NCBI RefSeq assembly: GCF_900129295.1
Contig: NZ_FQUU01000016.1
Coordinates: forward strand, 1-64,000
Source of the DNA: Flavisolibacter ginsengisoli DSM 18119
GTDB lineage: Bacteria; Bacteroidota; Bacteroidia; Chitinophagales; Chitinophagaceae
Length of the DNA: 64,000 bases
Direction: 5' to 3'
Part shown: in pieces, positions 34,037 through 41,025 of the stretch
Position numbering within the stretch: the first letter of the stretch is position 1
Layout of the letters: every line of letters begins with the position of its first letter
Position numbers and translations under genes: made by a program
The notes under the pieces: generated by a model
What the model was told of the DNA's origin: nothing
Databases searched by the model: none
Seen by the model: only the letters and a program-made list of their open reading frames with translations

Positions 34037-34750
34037 TTAGAAGTGGAAAAAGTTAAATAGGCTCATTTTGAGTTTCCTATTTGTATTACGGTCAGAATTG
34101 TTCTTTTCAATACCGCGTAATCTTTTTAGAAATTTGCTTTGCTTGATCTTGAGTAATCTTTCATACACCTTACTTTTCTTTTCAAAATGCTCACTCGTTT
34201 CCTGTGGCTGGTAATGATCTTTTGGATCGTAAAGCATGGCAGTACAAAGGCAGTTTTTGCGTTCTTTACTCATTAGAATATCATAATTGACGCAACTTTT
34301 GCATCCTGCCCAGAATTTTTCATCCTGCGTGAGTTCAGAATAAGTAACAGGTTCGTAGCCAAGATCGCTATTGATCTTCATTACAGCCAGGCCTGTTGTG
34401 AGCCCAAAGATCTTTGCTTCCGGGTATTTTTCACGGCTGAGTTTAAAAATGCGTTCTTTAATAGCTTTAGCCACACCACTTTTGCGAAAGTCAGGGGATA
34501 CAATTAACCCGGAGTTAGCCACATACTCACCTTCCCAGGTTTCTATATAACAAAACCCAACCCATGTACCCTCGTTAGTGACAGCTATTACAGCCTTGCC
34601 CTCTTCAATTTTCTGTGAAATATATTCTGGTGATCTTTTAGCTATACCTGTACCACGGGCTTTTGCCGAAGACTCCATTTCATTTGTAATGGTTTCGGCA
34701 TATTTTTTATCTTCTGGTGTTGCCACCCTAATGACAATATTCTGTTCCAA
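34037..34750 (-). CDS. GNAT acyltransferase, likely N-acyl(succinyl)glutamate synthase
   Basis: This 237-residue first structural gene of the arginine operon has the GNAT fold: IRVATPEDKKYAETI, GKAVIAVTNEGTWVGF, a beta strand GEYVANSGLIVSPDFRKSG with the acetyl/succinyl-CoA loop RKSGVAKAIK, and FGLTTGLAVMKINSDLGYEPV. A Cys-rich piece (CKSC, then CLC) and a basic C-terminal tail follow. No other argA or argJ is present, so it probably makes the N-acylglutamate that starts the pathway. I recall the same gene position in Bacteroides, where it has been proposed as a novel N-acyl/succinylglutamate synthase. The start is a TTG at 34750; the next in-frame ATG is at codon 25 and upstream there is only a stop. 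Confidence 0.8.
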   Translation of the reverse strand: MEQNIVIRVATPEDKKYAETITNEMESSAKARGTGIAKRSPEYISQKIEEGKAVIAVTNEGTWVGFCYIETWEGEYVANSGLIVSPDFRKSGVAKAIKERIFKLSREKYPEAKIFGLTTGLAVMKINSDLGYEPVTYSELTQDEKFWAGCKSCVNYDILMSKERKNCLCTAMLYDPKDHYQPQETSEHFEKKSKVYERLLKIKQSKFLKRLRGIEKNNSDRNTNRKLKMSLFNFFHF

Positions 34751-34782
34751 TTTGTAAAAAGAATTGTTGTAAGTAGTTGGAT

Positions 34783-34861
34783 AACCAATCCTGTACCAAT
34801 AAACTTGGGAGATTTCACTGATAGGGGCCTTGGTTAATGGCTCGTCCTATCAGCAACCAGG
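34783..34861 (-). promoter_or_regulatory. Candidate arginine attenuator, competing hairpins
   Basis: On minus, right after the Arg codons of the leader ORF, five segments can pair in exclusive ways: 1 CCTGGTT (34861-34855), 2 CTGATAGG (34853-34846), 3 AACCAAGG (34835-34828), 4 CCTATCAG (34825-34818), 5 TTGGTT (34788-34783). Pairs 2:4 (8 bp, perfect), 1:3 and 3:5 are possible. A T-run follows at 34763-34756, not directly behind a stem, so the terminator form is not certain. Ribosome stalling at the leader's Arg codons would choose between the forms. Confidence 0.5.
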
Positions 34862-34966
34862 TCGTCGTCTTGAGAGGTAGCGAAAAATATCAAAACATAC
34901 ATCATACATGCGGGTAGAAATGCGCGCATGAAAGATATAATGCTTGTTATGTATGTTGTTGCTCAT
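34850..34966 (-). CDS. Arginine-rich leader peptide of the arg operon
   Basis: This short ORF encodes 38 residues. It begins MSNNIHNKHYIF, continues with HARISTRMYDV and ends SRRRPGC and stop. Six residues are Arg, with three consecutive Arg codons (AGA CGA CGA, 34870-34862) three codons before the stop. It starts about 8 nt after a predicted transcription start and lies about 100 nt before the first arg structural gene, where a leader-peptide attenuator is expected. Its stop codon lies within segment 2 of the downstream hairpin set. I know no family for the peptide itself; the role, sensing charged tRNA-Arg by ribosome stalling, is inferred from design. A chance ORF is the alternative, but RRR at the end of a short leader before an arginine operon is unlikely by accident. 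Confidence 0.65.
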   Translation of the reverse strand: MSNNIHNKHYIFHARISTRMYDVCFDIFRYLSRRRPGC

Positions 34967-34980
34967 TTATGTGGGAAATG

Positions 34981-35013
34981 CAAATCTATATTTAATTCTG
35001 GTTTATTTTCAAT
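34981..35013 (-). promoter_or_regulatory. Promoter of the arginine operon
   Basis: On minus, ATTG (35013-35010), 21 nt, TAGATTTG (34988-34981). Transcription would start near 34974, giving a leader of about 225 nt containing the leader peptide and hairpins before the GNAT gene. Confidence 0.6.
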
Positions 35014-35199
35014 AATAATCTCTAAATAGTACACATTTTTAAGGTAGACATTACTAAAAAAGCTTCGGGAAAATATCAGATTGCTAAACCAAAACGCCTG
35101 ATCTTGCTATAGGAACTGGTATTTTTTCTAAATTCCTGATAACCGGGCATGATATTTTCAATTAAGATTTTATGAATATTTTATTATAATTCCCCATTT

Positions 35200-35472
35200 A
35201 TGATCACCTACCAGGAATATTTGTCTCTACATGAAGATATACAAACACAGCTATTATCTGTAGATGGCGTATGCCTGGACCTTGTTAGGAATTGCAGGAA
35301 TATTACTGTGGAATTGTATTCATTATACCAGTTTTACGTGGAGATCTTCTTTGATAAAGCCACGGAGGAGCCGTTGTATTTAAAAGCCTTCAATAAACTA
35401 GAATTACTCGATCCCTATCTTGACCAGGTGGATATTGCCGAACTAAAAGGAATAAGAGAAGGAGGATATTAA
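35200..35472 (+). CDS. Small conserved hypothetical protein
   Basis: This 90-residue soluble, acidic, all-helical-looking protein (YLSLHEDIQTQLL, LYSLYQFYVEIFFDKA, YLKAFNKLELLDPYL) is not one I recognise. There is no signal peptide. It is monocistronic with an excellent terminator just after the stop, divergent from the arginine operon leader, so the 228-nt gap may hold promoters for both. The ATG at 35200 is the only sensible start. No function assigned. Confidence 0.65.
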   Translation: MITYQEYLSLHEDIQTQLLSVDGVCLDLVRNCRNITVELYSLYQFYVEIFFDKATEEPLYLKAFNKLELLDPYLDQVDIAELKGIREGGY

Positions 35473-35480
35473 TAAATTAA

Positions 35481-35506
35481 AAAACCGGTCGAAGACCGGT
35501 TTTTTG
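35481..35506. terminator. Bidirectional terminator between small gene and tRNA-Gln
   Basis: A perfect 8-bp stem AACCGGTC/GACCGGTT with a GAA loop (35483-35501) has a T-run on plus (35500-35505) and an A-run before it (35479-35484) that serves as T-run on minus. It ends the 35200-35472 gene on plus and the tRNA-Gln transcript on minus. Confidence 0.85.
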
Positions 35507-35577
35507 TTGAGCTACTAGGATTCGAACCTAGACAGACAGAACCAAAATCTGTAGTGCTACCGTTACACCATAGCTCA
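35507..35577 (-). tRNA. tRNA-Gln (anticodon TTG)
   Basis: A 71-nt cloverleaf: acceptor TGAGCTA (35577-35571) pairs with TAGCTCA (35514-35508), discriminator A. The anticodon loop is TTTTGGT with TTG, and the T-arm has GGTTCGAATCC. CCA is not encoded. A strong promoter lies 39 nt upstream. Confidence 0.95.
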
Positions 35578-35615
35578 AACTCAACCTATATTGATATTGC
35601 GATCAAAAAGGAGTG

Positions 35616-35647
35616 CAAAAATAAAGGCACAGGCAAGATGAACCAAA
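35616..35647 (-). promoter_or_regulatory. Promoter of tRNA-Gln
   Basis: On minus, TTTG (35647-35644), 20 nt, TATTTTTG (35623-35616): a perfect match to the Bacteroidota promoter, about 39 nt before the mature tRNA 5' end. Confidence 0.75.
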
Positions 35648-35761
35648 TTTTTTAAGAGATTCCTACTATTTACCTGCTATTTGATTATAAATAGTCTACA
35701 GATAATATTTTGCATGCCATCCTCACAGAAAAGAAAATAACTACATTTATGAAAAACCATT

Positions 35762-37054
35762 ATGCCATTTGACCGCCGCAATTTTATACAGAAAGCCGGT
35801 ATAGCCACTGCAACAGCTTTTTTTAGTACCCTGGTTCAGCCATCATGGAGTAGAAACCTGGAAAGGGCCATAAGAAATAGTGAAAACCTGACTGCAGATG
35901 AATTGGCAAATGAAGAAGAGTTTTGGTATTATATACAGCAGTCCTTCACAGTTTCCCCTTCAATCATTAATTTAAATAATGGGGGAGTATCACCAGCGCC
36001 AAAAACAGTGCAGGATGCAATGAAAAGGTACTATGATTACTGTAATGAAGCCCCGAGTTATTATATGTGGCGGGTTCTGGACCAGGGAAGAGAAACTTTA
36101 AGAGGTAACCTGGCAAAAATGGCCGGATGCTCTTCCGATGAAATTGCTATAAACCGTAATTCCTCGGAAGGATTAGAAACTGTCATTTTTGGTTTGCCCC
36201 TTAAGCAGGGAGACGAGGTAGTGGTGGCTAAACAGGATTATCCGAATGTAGTTAATGCATGGAAACAAAGAGAACTAAGAGACGGAATAAAGATCAATTG
36301 GGTAAACCTGGAATTGCCAACAGAGGACAAAAGCTATTTAGTGAAGCAATATATAAATGCTTTTACCTCCAAAACGAAGGCTGTAAACATTACCCATATA
36401 ATAAATTGGAATGGCCAGATTATACCTGTAAAGGAAATAGCGCAGGAAGCACATAAAAGAAATATTGATGTATTGGTAGACGGTGCCCACAGCTTTGCTC
36501 ATTTTGACTTCAGGATTCCCGACCTGGATGCTGATTATTTTGCAACAAGCCTGCATAAATGGCTTTATGCTCCAATAGGTAGCGGTATGCTATACGTGAA
36601 AAAGGAAAAGATCAAAAATCTTTATCCCATGTTTGCAGGGGATAATCCTTTAAAAGACGATATAAGGAAATTTGAAAATCTTGGCACCCGCCCATTTTAT
36701 ATTGAGCAAGCTATTGGTAAAGCTTTAGAATTTCATGACATGATAGGTAGTGAAAGGAAAGAAAAAAGGTTGCATTACCTTAAGAATTATTGGATGGATA
36801 AGGTAAAAGATATTCCAAATGTGAAAATTCATACTTCACTACATCCAAAATGGGGATGTGCTATTGGCCTTGTTTCTATAGAAGGGAAAAAACCGTCTGA
36901 GCTAGATAACTTTCTTTTTAGTAATTACAAAATTCATACTACTTCGATAGAATGGGAAAATATTAAGGGTGTTCGCATAACACCTAATGTTTATACAACT
37001 ACTAAAAACCTGGATGTCCTGGTTAATGGTATAGCCAATTTTGCAAAGGTTTAG
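35762..37054 (+). CDS. Tat-exported class V aminotransferase-like PLP enzyme
   Basis: This 430-residue protein of the class V aminotransferase/isopenicillin-N-epimerase-like group has a twin-arginine signal at the N-terminus (DRRNFIQKAGIATATAFF), so it should be exported folded to the periplasm with its PLP. The core shows NLNNGGVSPAPKTVQDAM, AINRNSSEGLETVIFGL, GDEVVVAKQDYPNV, VLVDGAHSFAHFDF and the PLP lysine Lys266 in SLHKWLYAPIGSGMLY. The substrate is unknown: an amino-acid racemase/lyase or desulfurase activity is possible. The following permease gene, 14 nt downstream, suggests amino-acid or peptide uptake linked to it. Confidence 0.88.
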   Translation: MPFDRRNFIQKAGIATATAFFSTLVQPSWSRNLERAIRNSENLTADELANEEEFWYYIQQSFTVSPSIINLNNGGVSPAPKTVQDAMKRYYDYCNEAPSYYMWRVLDQGRETLRGNLAKMAGCSSDEIAINRNSSEGLETVIFGLPLKQGDEVVVAKQDYPNVVNAWKQRELRDGIKINWVNLELPTEDKSYLVKQYINAFTSKTKAVNITHIINWNGQIIPVKEIAQEAHKRNIDVLVDGAHSFAHFDFRIPDLDADYFATSLHKWLYAPIGSGMLYVKKEKIKNLYPMFAGDNPLKDDIRKFENLGTRPFYIEQAIGKALEFHDMIGSERKEKRLHYLKNYWMDKVKDIPNVKIHTSLHPKWGCAIGLVSIEGKKPSELDNFLFSNYKIHTTSIEWENIKGVRITPNVYTTTKNLDVLVNGIANFAKV

Positions 37055-37068
37055 GTGATACCTGCTTC

Positions 37069-38427
37069 ATGTCACATAACTTAAAACGTAAGATCACGCT
37101 TTTACAGGCCACTTCCATCAATATGATTGACATGGTTGGGATTGGGCCTTTTGTTGTGATACCCCTGGTTATTGGATATTTCAATAGCCCTTTATTTTTA
37201 TATGCCTGGATATTTGGGGCTGTGATTGCTTACCTCGATGGTATGATCTGGAGTGAACTGGGAGCATCTTTTCCCCTGGCTGGCGGAAGCTATAATTTTC
37301 TCAGGGAGGCGTATGGCAGGAGAGGAGGAAAATTAATGAGCTTTTTGTTCGTTTGGCAAACATCAATCCAGGCGCCCCTGGTAGTAGCTTCAGGCTCCAT
37401 AGGATTTGCGCAGTATGTGAAATACCTTGTACCCCTAAATCTGTATGAAGAAAAGTTGGTTTCAGTGGTCGTTATAGTTTTCCTTGTGTTATTATTATAC
37501 AGGAAAATAGAAACTATTGGAAAGCTTTCGGTATTACTTTGGGTAGGTGTGATGATTACTATTGTTTGGATCATTGCCGGCGGTTTTACGCACAAGCAGA
37601 TACCCTATAATTTTTGGCCAAACGATACCAGCGAGTTCTTTAAGGCAGCATTCTGGATTGCTCTTGGACAAGGTAGTGTGAAAACTATTTATAGCTACCT
37701 GGGTTACTATAATGTTTGCCACCTGGGAGGAGAAATTGTAAGACCGGAAAAAAATATTCCAAGAAGTATTTTTATTTCAATTACTGGCATAGCTATTTTA
37801 TACCTTGCTATGAATATAAGTATTGTTGGTGTAGTTCCATGGCAGGAAGCAAAAAACTATTCATTTATTGTCAGCGTATTCATTGAAAGAATTTATGGAA
37901 TTGGAGCCGCCAGAATTGCCACAGCTCTTGTATTATGGGTTGCTTTTGCATCTCTGTTCGCTGTGCTGTTGGGATATTCCAGGGTTCCATACGCTGCAGC
38001 ACTCGATAACAATTTTTTCAAACCATTTGCCAAACTACACCCTACAAAGGAATTCCCTTATATTTCACTACTCTATATTGCCGGACTGGGAATTATTTTC
38101 TCATTAAGTTTTTCACTGAAAGGAGTGATAAGTGCCATATTAGCTATGCGTATCCTTGTTCAATTTATTGCCCAATCCATTGCCGTAGTTTTACTTAGAA
38201 GGAGAAATAAAGCAAAGGTGTTGCCTTTCAGCATGTGGGTTTATCCACTTCCTGTGATTACCTCTATTTTGATATGGCTATTCGTGTTTTTTTCTACTGG
38301 TTGGTTTGCCCTTTGGGGCATATTAATAGCTCTTGCAGGGGTAATAGCTTTTTTTATCAAGGAGCACTTTGAAAAAAAAGCCATTCTATTAATAAAAAAG
38401 GAGGAGAGAAGTTCAACTACTTTCTAA
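37069..38427 (+). CDS. APC-family amino-acid permease
   Basis: This 452-residue inner-membrane transporter of the amino acid-polyamine-organocation family has twelve or so membrane spans. Conserved first-helix features are ATSINMIDMVGIGPFVVIP and then GASFPLAGGSYNFLREAYG; the middle has GYYNVCHLGGEIVRPEKNIPRS, the typical loop between helices 6 and 7. Substrate cannot be read. It is likely cotranscribed with the upstream PLP enzyme. Its end overlaps tyrS (opposite strand) by four bases. Confidence 0.9.
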   Translation: MSHNLKRKITLLQATSINMIDMVGIGPFVVIPLVIGYFNSPLFLYAWIFGAVIAYLDGMIWSELGASFPLAGGSYNFLREAYGRRGGKLMSFLFVWQTSIQAPLVVASGSIGFAQYVKYLVPLNLYEEKLVSVVVIVFLVLLLYRKIETIGKLSVLLWVGVMITIVWIIAGGFTHKQIPYNFWPNDTSEFFKAAFWIALGQGSVKTIYSYLGYYNVCHLGGEIVRPEKNIPRSIFISITGIAILYLAMNISIVGVVPWQEAKNYSFIVSVFIERIYGIGAARIATALVLWVAFASLFAVLLGYSRVPYAAALDNNFFKPFAKLHPTKEFPYISLLYIAGLGIIFSLSFSLKGVISAILAMRILVQFIAQSIAVVLLRRRNKAKVLPFSMWVYPLPVITSILIWLFVFFSTGWFALWGILIALAGVIAFFIKEHFEKKAILLIKKEERSSTTF

Positions 38428-39701
38428 TGAACCACTAGCAGGTAATAATTCTTTTTTCCCTTTTGGATCAACAGGTATTTATGATGAAGTAGCTGCGATG
38501 CATCAACCATATGTGTAACCCCTGGCACCTTATGCCGGTTGATACTTACTCCTCCATTCTGTATCATTTTTCTTGCCTCTCCCTTACTTGGAAAAACATT
38601 GGTTTCTGAAAGAAGTGTAATGACATCTATACCATTTCCCAATTTCTCTTTGTCGTAAGAAATGTTGATAATCCCTTTCATTCCTTGCAAATCTTCTGCA
38701 CTTAAAGATTCTGCAGAAGCATTTTGTTGGGTAAATAGTTTTTGAGTGGTATCAATAGCTTTTTTATATTCCTCATTGCCATGTACAAATATGGTAAGTT
38801 CTTCTGCAAGTTTCCTTTGCAGCACACGGGCTGAAGGATCGGATTGATGTTCAGTGATAAGTTCATCAATAACTTCTTTAGGCAAAAAGGTGAATATTTT
38901 TATCCACTTTTCAGCATCATTATCAGCCGCATTTAACCAAAACTGGTAAAACTGGTAGGGAGTGGTTTTGGTTGGATCAAGCCATATATTTCCTTGTTCT
39001 GTTTTTCCAAATTTCCCGCCATCAGCTTTTTTTATTAATGGGCAGGTAAAGGCGAACGCTTCACCACCTATCTTACGACGAATTAATTCTATACCCGTAG
39101 TAATATTTCCCCATTGGTCACTGCCGCCCATCTGCAGTTTACAATTGTTGTTCTTATACAGCCAATAAAAATCATAGCCCTGGATCAATTGATAAGTAAA
39201 TTCAGTAAAGCTTATGCCAGTTTCGCTATCTATTCTTTTTCGAACGCTTTCCTTACTCATCATATAATTAACCGTAATATGTTTACCGGCATCTCTTATG
39301 AATTCTAAAAAATTCATTTCCTTGAACCAATCGTAATTATTAACCATTTCTGCAGCATTAGGTTTACCTGGTGTAAAGTCAAGAAACTTCATTAACTGGT
39401 TTTTTACGCCTTCCTGGTTTCTCTTTAATTCTTCTTCACTTAACAGGTTCCTTTCCTGGCTTTTACCTGTGGGATCACCAATCATACCAGTGGCCCCACC
39501 AACTAACGCAATAGGTTTATGGCCAGCCTTTTGCATATGTACTAAAATTAATATAGGAACCAGGCTGCCAATGTGTAGAGAATCGGCTGTAGGGTCAAAT
39601 CCTATATAACCAGCGGTCATTTCCTTGTTTAATTGCTCTTCAGTACCTGGCACAATATCCTGAATGAGGCCGCGCCAGCGCAGTTCCGGGATCAAATTCA
39701 T
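38424..39701 (-). CDS. tyrS: Tyrosyl-tRNA synthetase
   Basis: This class I synthetase of about 425 residues charges tRNA-Tyr with tyrosine in the cytoplasm. HIGH-like motif DSLHIGSLVPILI, KFGKTEQGNIWL (KMSKS-like loop, here KFGKT as in the TyrRS bacterial type), GYDFYWLYKNNNCKLQMGGSDQWGNIT, and the C-terminal S4 RNA-binding domain (about 355-425, NVFPSKGEARKMIQNGG). I use the ATG at 39701 (MNLIPELRWRG). An in-frame start at 39758 would add 19 unusual residues and would include the likely -7 box TACTTTTG (39729-39722). Confidence 0.95.
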   Translation of the reverse strand: MNLIPELRWRGLIQDIVPGTEEQLNKEMTAGYIGFDPTADSLHIGSLVPILILVHMQKAGHKPIALVGGATGMIGDPTGKSQERNLLSEEELKRNQEGVKNQLMKFLDFTPGKPNAAEMVNNYDWFKEMNFLEFIRDAGKHITVNYMMSKESVRKRIDSETGISFTEFTYQLIQGYDFYWLYKNNNCKLQMGGSDQWGNITTGIELIRRKIGGEAFAFTCPLIKKADGGKFGKTEQGNIWLDPTKTTPYQFYQFWLNAADNDAEKWIKIFTFLPKEVIDELITEHQSDPSARVLQRKLAEELTIFVHGNEEYKKAIDTTQKLFTQQNASAESLSAEDLQGMKGIINISYDKEKLGNGIDVITLLSETNVFPSKGEARKMIQNGGVSINRHKVPGVTHMVDASQLLHHKYLLIQKGKKNYYLLVVH

Positions 39702-39721
39702 TTTTTGTTGGCTTTGAGCAG

Positions 39722-39823
39722 CAAAAGTAGGTAGCAAAAAACAATTTCCTTTTAACACCTTCGTTTTCAGTAAGTATTTGTACGAAGTAGATTATGAATT
39801 TGAGGTTTTGTAGTTTACATTTG
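39722..39823. promoter_or_regulatory. Divergent -7 boxes for tyrS and the porV-like gene
   Basis: TACTTTTG on minus (39729-39722) lies 21 nt before the tyrS ATG; TACATTTG on plus (39816-39823) lies 61 nt before the porV-like ATG. Both match TAnnTTTG; neither has a convincing -33 box. Confidence 0.45.
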
Positions 39824-39883
39824 TTTTGCAACCAGACTAGCTAAAATCCAATACTAATCCATTGCTTATTGAAAATTGACTAA

Positions 39884-40999
39884 ATGAAAATCAACCACCT
39901 GGCATTGTTGCTGGTATTCCTTACCAGCATGGCTACTACTTCTGCTCAATTCAGAAAGTATTCCAATGAATTTTTAAATATAGGTGCCGGAGCACGGGGT
40001 TTAGCTATGGGCAGTGCCCAGGTAGCTTCTGTTATGGATGGTACCGCAGGATATTGGAATCCTGCCGGGCTAATGGGCGTTAAGGATCACCCTAACGTAA
40101 ATATCATGCATGCGGAATATTTTGCCGGTATAGGTAAATATGATTTTGCCAGCATAGCGTTACCAGTTTCGGGAAATAAAAGGACGCTGGCATTTTCCGC
40201 GTTGCGCTTTGCGGTGGATGATATCATGAACACACTTTTTTTGGTTGAACCGGATGGTTCAGTTAATTACAATAACATCCAGGCTTTTTCTTCAGCTGAT
40301 TATGCATTTCTTTTCTCTTTTGCTCAAAAATTAAAAGAAACAACTAATAAGAATGTAAACTTTGGTTTGAATGCTAAAGTGATTCATAGGAGTGTGGGCA
40401 AGTTTGCAAAAGCATGGGGATTTGGATTAGATGCTGGGCTACAAATAAAGGCTGATAAATGGCTTTTTGGATTTGCCGGGCGGGATATAACAACTACATT
40501 CAATGCATGGTCTTTTAATTTTACTGAAAAGGAAAAGGAAGCTTTATACCTCACTAATAACGAAATACCAGTTAAATCGACTGAAATGACAGCTCCAAGG
40601 CTAATACTAGGAGTTGCCCGGGATTTCAGACTAGGGAAAAAATCATCTCTGCTCGCGGAAGCAAATTTTGATCTAACATTTGACGGAAAGAGAAATACAC
40701 TTATCAGTGCAGATCCGGTAAGCGTAGACCCCAAACTTGGATTGGAATTTAATATTAATAAGGTTTTCTTTCTCAGAGGGGGGATCAATAATTTTCAAAA
40801 GGGATTATCTGATGGCGATACTTTGAATCTTAAAAAAGTTTGGATCTATCAACCAAGCGCAGGTGCAGGCTTTAAAATTCAAAATGTAAAAATAGATTAC
40901 GCATTTACAAATCTTGCCAACCAATCAAATCCATTATTTACCCATGTTTTTTCTCTCCAGGTAGACCTGGTAAATGACAAAAGGAAAAAAAATAAATAA
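39884..40999 (+). CDS. PorV/PorQ-family outer-membrane protein (PorV2-like)
   Basis: This 371-residue outer-membrane beta-barrel protein has a signal peptide (about 1-21, ending TTSAQ). The start of the mature chain, LNIGAGARGLAMGSAQVASV and GTAGYWNPAGLM, is the PorV family signature. Then come alternating strands such as FASIALPVSG and WLFGFAGRD. PorV shuttles type IX secreted proteins on the outer membrane and works with PorU, the sortase. It lies 26 nt upstream of the PorU-type gene, so both are cotranscribed. The pair resembles the PorV2/PorU2 set found in Chitinophagia in addition to, or instead of, the classic pair; which one cannot be told from this window alone. Confidence 0.85.
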   Translation: MKINHLALLLVFLTSMATTSAQFRKYSNEFLNIGAGARGLAMGSAQVASVMDGTAGYWNPAGLMGVKDHPNVNIMHAEYFAGIGKYDFASIALPVSGNKRTLAFSALRFAVDDIMNTLFLVEPDGSVNYNNIQAFSSADYAFLFSFAQKLKETTNKNVNFGLNAKVIHRSVGKFAKAWGFGLDAGLQIKADKWLFGFAGRDITTTFNAWSFNFTEKEKEALYLTNNEIPVKSTEMTAPRLILGVARDFRLGKKSSLLAEANFDLTFDGKRNTLISADPVSVDPKLGLEFNINKVFFLRGGINNFQKGLSDGDTLNLKKVWIYQPSAGAGFKIQNVKIDYAFTNLANQSNPLFTHVFSLQVDLVNDKRKKNK

Positions 41000-41025
41000 T
41001 CCTTGCTCCCCAAAACTATATTTCA

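Noticed and set aside
40384-40788. 134-codon minus frame inside the PorV-like gene
   Set aside because: Antisense shadow of a clearly coding gene.
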